In this document: positions 35,934 through 44,459 of the stretch, in pieces
Numbering within the stretch: position 1 is the stretch's first letter
How the letters are laid out: each line of letters opens with the position of its first letter
Source of the DNA: Chitinophagaceae bacterium UBA1953
GTDB taxonomy: Bacteria; Bacteroidota; Bacteroidia; Chitinophagales; Chitinophagaceae
Assembly (NCBI GenBank): GCA_002336115.1
Contig: DDEN01000056.1
Span: 440,377 to 504,376, forward strand
Length of the DNA: 64,000 bases
Reading direction: 5' to 3'
Translations under genes and position numbers: made by a program
The notes under the pieces: model-generated
Database searches by the model: none
What the model was told of the DNA's origin: nothing
Seen by the model: the letters and a program-made list of their open reading frames with translations, nothing else

Positions 35934-36515
35934 TTATCCTTTTGGACCAAGAACAATGCCTAAGCGTAACGAAACGGCTGGCCCAAATGTGTATGATTTA
36001 ATTGGCAACGTATCAGGTCTGTAAACTACGTTTAATGATACGCCCGATGTATTTGTTACTGAAGAAAAGGCTAATCCTGCTGTAACAAGGCTTCGCCAGT
36101 TGGGCTCCATGTCAAGCCCGTACAAATAGCCTGCTGTTAACCTCACTGCCGTGTTACCGACAATAAATGTCGGGCGAATGGGATAATAACGCACACCTAA
36201 ATAAAACTCGCTGAAGGAGATGTTTGTTTTTTCATTGGTTGATTTGTTCTGCAGATTTACACGGTTGTAATCATACTCAAGTACAAGATGTAAATGTTTG
36301 CCACCTGCACAAACATTAATTCCGGCTCCAAACTGATTGGCAGAATAATCGGGAGCTGACTGAACTGCGGGTTTGCCTAAACCTTCAAAGTTGAGGTTTA
36401 CGAATTTTGTTCTGAATTGAGAAGTAGAATGGTTTGGTGCAAATAGAATTGCAAGGATAATCATGGTACACTCAATCTTAAACATGAACAGGCAATGGGT
36501 AACTTGCTTTTTCAT
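35934..36515 (-). CDS. Probable outer-membrane beta-barrel protein
   Basis: 193 residues. N-terminal hydrophobic segment (CTMIILAILFAPNHSTSQ) acts as signal peptide; an internal ATG (MIILAIL) is possible. The rest alternates polar and apolar residues in strands: FGAGINVCAGGKHLHLVLEY, ISFSEFYLGVRYYPI, AVRLTAGYLYGLDM, SLVTAGLAFSS and a last strand VSLRLGIVLGPKG, fitting an 8-strand barrel of OmpW/porin-family size. No terminal Phe. It ends 37 bp before the coiled-coil protein gene, likely one operon. Confidence 0.65.
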   Translation of the reverse strand: MKKQVTHCLFMFKIECTMIILAILFAPNHSTSQFRTKFVNLNFEGLGKPAVQSAPDYSANQFGAGINVCAGGKHLHLVLEYDYNRVNLQNKSTNEKTNISFSEFYLGVRYYPIRPTFIVGNTAVRLTAGYLYGLDMEPNWRSLVTAGLAFSSVTNTSGVSLNVVYRPDTLPIKSYTFGPAVSLRLGIVLGPKG

Positions 36516-36784
36516 TATTTAAAATTTGAAATTGAAAAGATCAATTTGTTTGGTGATATTAAGGTAGATGTTTTTTAAACATAACGTATGAATGGTTGCT
36601 TTTGCAACAGTTGCTTCTGTAAAAAAGCTTTTATTAAGGGCCAGGAACTACCAGATATTAGAAACGAATGTTATGTATTGGCTTGCAGAACTGAACGGTT
36701 AATCTGAAACTGAAATCTGTTTTTATTATTTATGAACGGTCGAATTACGTTTTCTGCAATATAGAAATTCATAAACAGAAAAGA

Positions 36785-36792
36785 TAGCTTTG
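36785..36792 (+). promoter_or_regulatory. -7 promoter box of the DUF2911 gene
   Basis: TAGCTTTG matches TAnnTTTG exactly, 19 bp before the start codon. No clear -33 TTTG at the usual distance. Confidence 0.4.
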
Positions 36793-36811
36793 ATGTTTAA
36801 ACTTCTGCTGT

Positions 36812-37933
36812 ATGAATATGAAATTTTATTCTGCAACACTATCCGTTGCTTTATTTATCAACTGCTCAATTATTTCCGCACAATCATTGAAACTACCTGA
36901 TGCAGGTACAAACTATAAAAACAAAATAAGCCGGCATCTCAGCTCAACTGATATTGACATTAAATGGAATGCTCCTGGTGTAAAAGGCAGGGAAGGGAAA
37001 ATATGGGGTACTTCGGTTGCATGGTATGGGTTTGAGGTGCTGGGTTTTGGTTCAAATACAAAATCGCCCTGGAGAGCCGGCGCTGATGAATGTACCAATA
37101 TCAGTTTTTCAACTGATGTGGTTATTAACGGTCAGCCTCTTGCTGCCGGTAATTATGCATTCTTTATTGCATTGTACCCTGATTCATGCACTCTTATCTT
37201 TAATAAGAATACTGCCGAGTGGGGAAGCTATTTTTATAACAGTGATCTTGATGTGCTTCGTGTGGCAGCTAAACAGGAAAAAGATCAGCCTGCAATGCAG
37301 GATCGGCTTGACTATACTTTCAGTAAACAAACCAACCATACTGTTGAAGTGGCACTGGTGTGGGAGCATTGGCGCATCCCTTTTACTGTTGAGGTTGATC
37401 CGGTAAAAACAGGACTTGCATCCATACGTTCACAAATGACTGGTGCAATGGGTTTTGATCCTCCAAGTCTTGAAGCGGCAGCAGGCTGGTGCCTGCAGAA
37501 TAACGTAAATTATGAAGAAGCGCTGAACTGGATAACAAGCGCAACTGATCCAAATCTTGGCGGAGTAAAGAGTTTTAACGCCCTGAGTATTCGTGCAGGA
37601 TTATTAGAAAAGCTGAACCGCAATGCAGAGGCCGATTCAGTAATGAAGGTAGGTATGAGTGTTGCTACAGTATTAGAATTACACAGTTATGGCCGGAGAC
37701 TTCTTTTGCAAAAGAAACTGAAAGAGGCATTGGCTATTTTTGAGTTGAATTATAAAAAAGCAAATGGTGCATGGCCTACCGAAGCCGGTTTAATGCGGGG
37801 GTATTCTGCCAACGGCGATTTAAAGAAAGCATTGGAATTTGCAAAGCTTGCATTAAAGCATGCTCCAAATCCGGAAAGTAAGCGTGTTATTGAAGATGCA
37901 ATTAAAACATTGAGTGACGGAAAACCGCTTTAA
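36812..37933 (+). CDS. DUF2911 protein with C-terminal TPR-like repeats
   Basis: 373 residues with signal peptide (KFYSATLSVALFINCSIISAQ). Residues about 25-190 are DUF2911: DIKWNAPGVKGREGKIWG, PWRAGADECTNISFSTDV, GNYAFFIALYPDSCTLIFNK, EWGSYFY and ALVWEHWRIPFTVEV. About 215-373 are helical TPR-like pairs (LQKKLKEALAIFELNYKKANG, GDLKKALEFAKLALKHAP). Secreted DUF2911 proteins are widespread in Bacteroidota with unknown role. An exact TAnnTTTG box, TAGCTTTG at 36785-36792, precedes the start by 19 bp. Confidence 0.85.
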   Translation: MNMKFYSATLSVALFINCSIISAQSLKLPDAGTNYKNKISRHLSSTDIDIKWNAPGVKGREGKIWGTSVAWYGFEVLGFGSNTKSPWRAGADECTNISFSTDVVINGQPLAAGNYAFFIALYPDSCTLIFNKNTAEWGSYFYNSDLDVLRVAAKQEKDQPAMQDRLDYTFSKQTNHTVEVALVWEHWRIPFTVEVDPVKTGLASIRSQMTGAMGFDPPSLEAAAGWCLQNNVNYEEALNWITSATDPNLGGVKSFNALSIRAGLLEKLNRNAEADSVMKVGMSVATVLELHSYGRRLLLQKKLKEALAIFELNYKKANGAWPTEAGLMRGYSANGDLKKALEFAKLALKHAPNPESKRVIEDAIKTLSDGKPL

Positions 37934-38034
37934 TATTTAACAGTGATTGTTTGTTTTTATTGTTGTAGTACAATCTGCCTTATTGTGTTAGGGTTTTAAG
38001 AAAATTTATACTTTCTAAGGGATATTATTGTATT

Positions 38035-38499
38035 ATGAAAAAGAAAGCCCGTCTGTTTTTCTTATTTATAATTTGCTTTTTATGCCTGTCGTATGTGTTT
38101 GCACAAAAGCCTGATTACTCCGGTACGTGGATTCTTAACTTAGAAAAAAGTAAGCTGGAGGATATGTCAAAAGGGTTTACGGGAAGTAAGTTTATCATCA
38201 AACAAAAAGGTGATAAAATACGGTTAACCCGTTATCATCTGTTTGGTGAAAAGAAAAACAGGCTGCGTTTTAAAATGATTGCTGATGGAAAAACCCGAAC
38301 AGTAAAACTGTTGTTTAAAGGAAAGTTGGAGTGGGAGGAAAATAAATTACGTTCCACTTTATGGCGAAAAAACTTTCATAATGTGGTAGTTTACAGTTTT
38401 GGCAACAATGAAAATGAATTTGTAGCCGATGAAGTGTTTAAAGGGCTACCGCAGGATCATCATAACATCTGGGTGTTTGAACGGGAGGTTAAGCAATAA
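38035..38499 (+). CDS. Small exported beta-rich protein of unknown function
   Basis: 154 residues with signal peptide (ARLFFLFIICFLCLSYVFAQ). The mature part begins KPDYSGTWILNLEKSKLEDM, the opening used by a family of lipocalin-like Bacteroidota/Acidobacteriota exported proteins (x-F/Y-S-G-T-W-K-L-N), and continues with short charged strands (FIIKQKGDKIRLTRYHLFG, TVKLLFKGKLEWEENKL). Very basic overall. Probably an eight-stranded small barrel, role unknown. Terminator follows. Confidence 0.7.
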   Translation: MKKKARLFFLFIICFLCLSYVFAQKPDYSGTWILNLEKSKLEDMSKGFTGSKFIIKQKGDKIRLTRYHLFGEKKNRLRFKMIADGKTRTVKLLFKGKLEWEENKLRSTLWRKNFHNVVVYSFGNNENEFVADEVFKGLPQDHHNIWVFEREVKQ

Positions 38500-38521
38500 T
38501 ATTTATTGTTGTAGATATTTG

Positions 38522-38563
38522 AAAAAAGGGTCGGGGCATCTTCAATACCCCGACTCTTTTTTT
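38522..38563 (+). terminator. Intrinsic terminator
   Basis: Stem GTCGGGG / CCCCGAC (38530-38536, 38548-38554) extended by A/T pairs, followed by a run of T. A-run on the other side allows bidirectional use with the convergent gene at 38604. Confidence 0.8.
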
Positions 38564-38603
38564 ATCTCAAAAAATCACTTGGAATTTTTCAACATTCAAT
38601 TCT

Positions 38604-39005
38604 TTAATCTATCCGTACAAAATTGCTCGAGGGCAGAGGTTCTTCTTTCTTTTCATCGGGCCAGATGCGAATTGCCCAGTAAATAATAAAACCTACCGTG
38701 CTTACAAAAATGAACACCAGTATCCAGATGATCCGCTCTTCTGATTTTACTGCTTTGTTGTTAATGGCATGAATAATAAAATAAATCAGTAATCCTAAAT
38801 GGAATAACGACAAGATAATTGCATAAAGAACAAACCCAAATACGTTGCTTAATACAGCCATTGGTGGAACATTGTTTCCGTATTGCTGATCCAGCGTAAC
38901 CATTTGTGGAATAAACCCTGTAAACAGATAAATAAGAAGGCCGATGGTAAGTATGATTGGCATTACTGAAAGAATGCCAAGGAAGATTTTTTTACTGCGT
39001 GTCAT
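38604..39005 (-). CDS. Small integral membrane protein (PLDc_N-like helix pair)
   Basis: 133 residues from the ATG at 39005 (MTRSKKIFLGILSVMP); the open frame reaches 39032. Three membrane helices (FLGILSVMPIILTIGLLIYLF, VFGFVLYAIILSLFHLGLLIY, RIIWILVFIFVSTVGFIIYW). The last helix and the following WAIRIWPDEKK resemble the phospholipase D N-terminal helix-hairpin (PLDc_N), found also in stand-alone small proteins. Function unknown. Divergent from the SPFH gene with 89 bp between starts. Confidence 0.65.
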   Translation of the reverse strand: MTRSKKIFLGILSVMPIILTIGLLIYLFTGFIPQMVTLDQQYGNNVPPMAVLSNVFGFVLYAIILSLFHLGLLIYFIIHAINNKAVKSEERIIWILVFIFVSTVGFIIYWAIRIWPDEKKEEPLPSSNFVRID

Positions 39006-39094
39006 AGAACATTTTCTATAAAAGTACAACAAGTATGTACAGGTTTGTTTCCGTTTATATACAGAATGGATTACTTTAGATAAAAATTTATACT

Positions 39095-40036
39095 ATGAAT
39101 TTTCTTTTAGATTTCTGGTGGGTCATCGTGATCCTCTTTATTGTCTTCAGCGGACTTGTTACAGTTAACCAGGGAACGATTGCTGTTATAACAATGTTTG
39201 GTAAATACCAACGCATTTTACGCCCGGGCTTGGGATTTAAGATTCCGGTGCTGGAACAGATTTACAAACGCATCAGCATACAGAACCGTTCTGTAGAGCT
39301 GGAGTTTCAGGCAGTGACTATGGATCAGGCAAATGTTTATTTTAAAAGCATGTTACTGTACAGCGTGCAGAATGAAAGCGAAGAAACAATCAAAAAAGTT
39401 GCATTTAAATTTATCAGCGATAAGGATCTGATGCAGGCATTGATCCGAACAGTTGAAGGTTCTATCCGTGCATTTGTTGCCACAAAACGCCAGGCCGAAA
39501 TCCTTTCTTTAAGAAGAGAAATTGTTGAATTTGTAAAAGAACAGATTGATCATTCACTGGAAGAGTGGGGTTATCACCTGCAGGATTTGCAGATCAACGA
39601 TATTACTTTCGACCAGGCTATTATGGAAAGTATGAGCAAGGTGGTGGCAAGTAATAACTTAAAAGCTGCTGCAGAAAATGAAGGACAGGCTTTACTCATC
39701 ACCAAAACAAAAGCTGCCGAAGCAGAAGGTAATGCCATTAAGATTTCGGCTGAAGCTGAACGTGAGGCTGCACGCCTGCGTGGACAGGGTGTTGCTCTCT
39801 TCCGCCAGGAAGTTGCAAAAGGTATGACGGAAGCTGCTGAACAAATGAAGCAGGCGAATCTTGATACCAATGTAATTCTTTTCAGTATGTGGACAGAAGC
39901 TGTGAAGAACTTTGCTGAATACGGTAAAGGCAATGTTATTTTCCTCGATGGTAGTGCTGATGGTATGGAAAATACAATGAAGCAAATTCAGGCGCTGATG
40001 GTTAAACAGATTGGTCAGCCAGCACCAACTAAGTAA
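39095..40036 (+). CDS. SPFH/band-7 domain protein (stomatin/prohibitin-like)
   Basis: 313 residues. One N-terminal membrane helix (FWWVIVILFIVFSGLVTV), then the SPFH domain at about 25-200 (IAVITMFGKYQRILRPGLGFK, QNRSVELEFQAVTMDQANV, LSLRREIVEFVKEQIDHSLEE) and an alanine/glutamate-rich coiled coil at about 205-260 (KAAEAEGNAIKISAEAEREAA). SPFH proteins form membrane-associated rings that organise microdomains or control proteases. Partner NfeD or FtsH genes are not adjacent. Terminator follows. Confidence 0.92.
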   Translation: MNFLLDFWWVIVILFIVFSGLVTVNQGTIAVITMFGKYQRILRPGLGFKIPVLEQIYKRISIQNRSVELEFQAVTMDQANVYFKSMLLYSVQNESEETIKKVAFKFISDKDLMQALIRTVEGSIRAFVATKRQAEILSLRREIVEFVKEQIDHSLEEWGYHLQDLQINDITFDQAIMESMSKVVASNNLKAAAENEGQALLITKTKAAEAEGNAIKISAEAEREAARLRGQGVALFRQEVAKGMTEAAEQMKQANLDTNVILFSMWTEAVKNFAEYGKGNVIFLDGSADGMENTMKQIQALMVKQIGQPAPTK

Positions 40037-40050
40037 TAAATTGATTTGAC

Positions 40051-40093
40051 AAACAAAAAGCCCGGGCATTCATTATGACCGGGCTTTTTGTTT
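40051..40093. terminator. Bidirectional intrinsic terminator
   Basis: 15-bp perfect arms AAACAAAAAGCCCGG (40051-40065) and CCGGGCTTTTTGTTT (40079-40093) with 13-nt loop, between the convergent SPFH and propeller genes. Confidence 0.85.
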
Positions 40094-40107
40094 ATATACT
40101 GCTTTCT

Positions 40108-43014
40108 TTATTTCTTTAATTGCTTGTAAGCTTTCATCGTTTCATTAACAGCATTGATCATTTGTTGTGTAACTGGCATTTCACTATCCTGCATCAGGTT
40201 GAATAGTTGTGCAAACGATCCGGCAAGTTTCATGTATTCTGCAAATGGTTTGCCTGCAAGTCTCAGTTCTTCTGCAATACGCATACATTCTTTTCTTGCA
40301 GTATAACATTGCAATGAAAGATCGTGCTGCAGCTGCAAATCCTTTGTACTTGTTTTTACTCGTGGATCCATTTTTATGCTGATGGTTTGTGTTTGTGTTT
40401 TTCCATCAACTGTCAACTTCACTCTGTATGTTCCGGGCATTACCCAAGGTGCATTTGGATCAGGGTTTGTATTTTGATAAACTGCCGACATTGGATAGGA
40501 TGGCTGAAGATTCAATGGCTGGTATTTCATATCCCACAAAAACCTGTGCGAACCTGCTTCGGCTGAAAGCAGTTGCTGCGGTTTAATCCAGTACAGCGGA
40601 ATATTCTGGTTGCCGATTTTGTACAATGTATCAGATGAAGAATAGGTTCTTACAACTATTCCTTTTGCATCAATAATTTCAAGCGAAACATTCTTTGCTG
40701 TTGACTGCAGGTAATAATCAATCATTGCACCTTCGGGCGGATTGGAACCTGCAGCTTCTTCCTGCGGTACAGGCGTATCGGTATATGTACTCCAGCGTAT
40801 GCGGTAAGTTGTTTGTGGTTTGTATAAAATATTTTTTTCAGCAGCAAGCTTTGCTGTTAACTGTCGCAGGGGTGTGATGTTGTCGAGAATCCAGAAACTA
40901 CGGCCATGTGTACCAATTACAAGATCATCATCTTTGATTACAAGATCACGGATAGAAGTTGCGGGCATATTTAATTTCAGGCTTTGCCAATGTTCTCCAT
41001 CATCAAACGAAACATAAACAGCACGTTCACTTCCTGCAAACAGTAATCCTTTTACAAGAGGGTCTTCACGTACAACATTAATCGGATCGTTGGGTAAACC
41101 ATTTACAATTTCTTTCCATGTTTTACCACCGTCGGTTGTTTTGTAAATATGCGGATGCAGATCATCGCAACGGATGCGGTTCACAGCCGCATAAACAGTG
41201 TTCACATCGGTATGACTTGCATCCATCAATGAAATTTTACTCCAGCTTGTAATCGATGATGGTGTTACATTCTTCCATGTTTTGCCGCCATCTTTTGTTA
41301 CATGAATCAAACCATCATCTGTTCCTGCCCAGATGGTATTGACATCTTTGTAAGAAGGTGCAACAGTATAAATCACTCCACGTCTTGGCATTTTCTTCAT
41401 TTCTTCATTTGTATAAATGCCTACACTTGCAGGAATATCCCAGCTTTCTCTTGATAAATCGGGGCTGATGATTTCCCAACTGTTTCCTCCATTGGTTGTT
41501 TTAAACAAAACATTGCCTGCATAGTACAATGTCTTTTTATCAACGGGATTAAACAGCACAGGTGCAGTGCGGAGAAAACGATACTTACCACTGCGGATTG
41601 CTTCGGGTGAAATGTTTTGTGTTTGACCGGTACGTTTATCATACCTGCTGATCTTACCACCATAAATGATATTCGGATCAAGCGGATCAGGAGCTACATA
41701 AGCATATTCTTCTGCACCAACAGGATGCCAGTCACGGTATGTAATCTGTCCATCGTTACTGCGTGATGCAATACCAACAGATCCACTTTCCTGCTGACCA
41801 CCATATACATTATACGGAAACGCATTGTCGGTATTTACATGATAGAATTGTGCAGTTGGCTGATTGTACCAGCTTGAAAATGTTTCACCACCGTTTACTG
41901 TAATAATTGCACCCTGATCGCTTGCAATTAAAATAATATCCGGATTGTTGGGATTAATCCAGATGCGGTGATAATCATCACCACCCGGAGCACCACGAAA
42001 AGCAGTCCATGTTTTACCGGCATCAGTTGATTTCCATGTAACCACATTTGCAGAATAAACAATGTCGGCATTTTTCGGATCGGTTTTTAGTTCTGCAAAA
42101 TCACTTCCTCTTCCCCAGAACCTTCCGTCTTTTGTTAAAAGAGCCCAGCTTTCTCCTGCATCATCACTTTTATAAACGCCACCAAACTCACCTGCATCAA
42201 CGGTAGCGTACAACCGGTTTGGATTACTGGGTGCAATACAAAATCCTATTCGTCCCAAACCTTGCTGGGTTGTTGGTAATCCCTTTGTTAATTTTTTCCA
42301 TGTGATACCGCCATCAGTACTTTTAAACAAACCACTTTCTTTTCCGTTCCATGCACCATTTTCCCAGGGGCCTTGCCGTCCTGCCCACATATCAGCATAA
42401 ATAATATTTGGGTTCGATGGGTCAATTGTAACCTGCATTGCTCCAGTGTTTTCATCAATGTATAATACTTTTTGCCAGGTACTTCCTCCGTCTGTTGTTC
42501 TGTACACACCACGTTCTGTATTTGCTCCATAAGGATGACCTAATGCTGCAACGAACACTTTATTTTCATTTGTTGGATCAATGGCAAGTCCTGCAATTTG
42601 CTGGCAATCTGTTAAGCCGATATGTTTCCATGTTTTACCTGCATCAGTTGATTTGTACATTCCATTGCCCACACTTAAATCAGGACGTTGCAAACCTTCT
42701 CCACTTCCAACATACACAACATTGGGGTTTGATGGAGCAACAGCCACATCGCCAATTGAACCTGTCGGCTGATCATCAAACACAGGCATCCAGGTACGAC
42801 CATAGTCGGTTGTTTTCCATACACCACCATTGTTTACACCAATATAAAATACATTAGGCTGCTGTGGTACACCCACTGCACCAACTGTTCTTCCTCCACG
42901 ATGCGGACCAATCATTCTCCATTTCATGCAATTGAAATAAGAGGCATCAAAAGATTGGGCCGATGAAAAAAGAAATTGAACAGAAAGGAATGTGAACAGA
43001 AGTAATTTTCTCAT
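40108..43014 (-). CDS. Exported sortilin/BNR-type multi-propeller protein
   Basis: 968 residues with signal peptide (KLLLFTFLSVQFLFSSAQ). Starts with WRMIGPHRGGRTVGAVGVP and carries many BNR/VPS10-like blades: GGVWKTTDYGRTWMPV, MYKSTDAGKTWKHI, VYRTTDGGSTWQKV, LFKSTDGGITWKKL, IYKTTDGGKTWKEI and GTDDGLIHVTKDGGKTW. These Asp-box propellers fill about 25-740; a beta domain (about 770-900) and helical tail follow. Often annotated as glycosyl hydrolase because of xyloglucanase likeness, but no catalytic acids are evident. It may be a surface or periplasmic binding protein. No T9SS tail. Confidence 0.85.
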   Translation of the reverse strand: MRKLLLFTFLSVQFLFSSAQSFDASYFNCMKWRMIGPHRGGRTVGAVGVPQQPNVFYIGVNNGGVWKTTDYGRTWMPVFDDQPTGSIGDVAVAPSNPNVVYVGSGEGLQRPDLSVGNGMYKSTDAGKTWKHIGLTDCQQIAGLAIDPTNENKVFVAALGHPYGANTERGVYRTTDGGSTWQKVLYIDENTGAMQVTIDPSNPNIIYADMWAGRQGPWENGAWNGKESGLFKSTDGGITWKKLTKGLPTTQQGLGRIGFCIAPSNPNRLYATVDAGEFGGVYKSDDAGESWALLTKDGRFWGRGSDFAELKTDPKNADIVYSANVVTWKSTDAGKTWTAFRGAPGGDDYHRIWINPNNPDIILIASDQGAIITVNGGETFSSWYNQPTAQFYHVNTDNAFPYNVYGGQQESGSVGIASRSNDGQITYRDWHPVGAEEYAYVAPDPLDPNIIYGGKISRYDKRTGQTQNISPEAIRSGKYRFLRTAPVLFNPVDKKTLYYAGNVLFKTTNGGNSWEIISPDLSRESWDIPASVGIYTNEEMKKMPRRGVIYTVAPSYKDVNTIWAGTDDGLIHVTKDGGKTWKNVTPSSITSWSKISLMDASHTDVNTVYAAVNRIRCDDLHPHIYKTTDGGKTWKEIVNGLPNDPINVVREDPLVKGLLFAGSERAVYVSFDDGEHWQSLKLNMPATSIRDLVIKDDDLVIGTHGRSFWILDNITPLRQLTAKLAAEKNILYKPQTTYRIRWSTYTDTPVPQEEAAGSNPPEGAMIDYYLQSTAKNVSLEIIDAKGIVVRTYSSSDTLYKIGNQNIPLYWIKPQQLLSAEAGSHRFLWDMKYQPLNLQPSYPMSAVYQNTNPDPNAPWVMPGTYRVKLTVDGKTQTQTISIKMDPRVKTSTKDLQLQHDLSLQCYTARKECMRIAEELRLAGKPFAEYMKLAGSFAQLFNLMQDSEMPVTQQMINAVNETMKAYKQLKK

Positions 43015-43097
43015 GCGTTTCGATTTTTATTGATACAGGGTTGATTGATGAATGTACAGGAATCATGCATTTTAAAAATGCACGAACATGGTTTAAA

Positions 43098-43136
43098 ATA
43101 AAGAAGTTTCACGCAAACTGCATGAAACTTCTTTAT
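43098..43136 (-). terminator. Intrinsic terminator of the cytochrome c gene
   Basis: 14-bp perfect arms ATAAAGAAGTTTCA (43098-43111) / TGAAACTTCTTTAT (43123-43136); on the minus strand followed by TTTTAAAC. Lies between the cytochrome gene and the propeller gene. Confidence 0.75.
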
Positions 43137-43155
43137 GAATGGAAAAACCGGCTGT

Positions 43156-43752
43156 TTACATTTTTGGTGGTGCTGCTATTTTAGCTTCGGGCACAATGTT
43201 GTAAACCGGTTTGGTTGATTTTAGAAATGCAAATACAGCACTAATCTCATCATCGGTTAAATTTTTATATGCTGCCCATGGCATGGGTGGAAGTATAGGT
43301 CTTGTATTCTCAAGCCCCATAAACTTTCCTTCTTTGATTACTTTTTTAAACTGATCTTCTGTCCATAAGCCAATTCCTGTGGAATCGCTGCTGATGTTTG
43401 CTGCATACGATTGTCCCCATGGCCCAATAAATGAAGTGAAATCAGGAGCAAATAATACCCAGCCCGATTTAAGTATTTTTTCATCAGCAGGTGGCAGAGG
43501 CATATTTGACTGGTGCCCGCCAAAACGTAGTTCAGGAATTATTTCGGGCCCCTGCGGCCCCATTTTTTTTGGCGAATGACAGATTTCGCAGTCAAGTGCT
43601 GCAACGAGTCTTTCACCCGTTTTTACTTTGTCTTCAACAGTGCTTACAACAGGAGTTGAAGTTTTTTCCTGATGCGATGTTTTGCCTGTACAGGCATTGA
43701 TAAAATATATGGCAATTATGGCCATACTCACAGCGATGATTGGTTTACGCAT
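43156..43752 (-). CDS. Cytochrome c lipoprotein, single haem
   Basis: 198 residues from the ATG at 43752 (RKPIIAVSMAIIAIYFINAC lipobox, Cys21). Haem-binding CEICH at 55-59, preceded by GERLVAALDC. The probable Met ligand lies near PPMPWAAYKNLTDDEISAVFAFLKS, a typical class I cytochrome c C-terminus. Anchored in an envelope membrane and acting in periplasmic electron transfer. The long insert between haem motif and Met (about 90 residues, GPWGQSYAANISSDSTG) resembles the cytochrome domains next to alcohol or sugar dehydrogenases. No partner dehydrogenase is in the window. Confidence 0.88.
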   Translation of the reverse strand: MRKPIIAVSMAIIAIYFINACTGKTSHQEKTSTPVVSTVEDKVKTGERLVAALDCEICHSPKKMGPQGPEIIPELRFGGHQSNMPLPPADEKILKSGWVLFAPDFTSFIGPWGQSYAANISSDSTGIGLWTEDQFKKVIKEGKFMGLENTRPILPPMPWAAYKNLTDDEISAVFAFLKSTKPVYNIVPEAKIAAPPKM

Positions 43753-44019
43753 GATGGTTATTGTTTGTGATAAAAAATTAAAACTTAAGTTGATGTTTGG
43801 TAAGTTAGGCGCAATCAAAGGCGGGTAGAATTAAAACGGGTAGAAGATTTGCTAAAGCTAATGTAACATTGGTTTTATTTATTTCATAGTTCAGCAAGCC
43901 TTTTCTCAGATGAAAGAAATACCGGAAAGCGGGTATTTAGTGTACTCTCCCTGCATATTATTTTTAGTTGTTTTAAAAAAGATGAGTAAACACTTTTGTT
44001 ATACGACTAAAACTAAATC

Positions 44020-44370
44020 ATGAAATTTTTATTTTTTATCACTGCTGTTTCAGAAGAGATTCAAACTCAGGTTGCACTTGGTTCGGGTTACTGGATGCCT
44101 GTGGCTTTGGTTATTGCAGGTTTGCTCATTTCCAATAAGCAATTCCGCAGGCAAAAGCGGAAGCTGTTTTTTCAGTTGCTCAAAAAAAAGGCACTTTCTT
44201 TCCATAAGCGACAGCTTGAACATCCCGGCTTGTTTATTGTATCCATTGTTATGATACTTGCCTGTTTTGGTGTGGCAATTGCACTGGGTATGCTGAAAGA
44301 ATTTTTAATTCTTATCGGAGCTGTTTTGCTGCTTGTATTGTTATTGTTTGCGGCATTAAAGAACAGTTAG
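44020..44370 (+). CDS. Small two-to-three-helix membrane protein
   Basis: 116 residues. A first helix (YWMPVALVIAGLLISN), a basic cytoplasmic stretch (KQFRRQKRKLFFQLLKKKAL) and two C-terminal helices (LFIVSIVMILACFGVAIALG, FLILIGAVLLLVLLLFAAL). N-terminus MKFLFFITAVSEEIQTQV is a weak signal. Unknown family. It stands alone, with about 90 bp to the downstream peptidase gene. Confidence 0.6.
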   Translation: MKFLFFITAVSEEIQTQVALGSGYWMPVALVIAGLLISNKQFRRQKRKLFFQLLKKKALSFHKRQLEHPGLFIVSIVMILACFGVAIALGMLKEFLILIGAVLLLVLLLFAALKNS

Positions 44371-44459
44371 CCCGACTGCTTTGATTGATTGTACACGTTT
44401 AAATTTATTTGAGCGGCATATAGTCTTGTTTTATTCAATGTACATTCGGGGATAAATCA

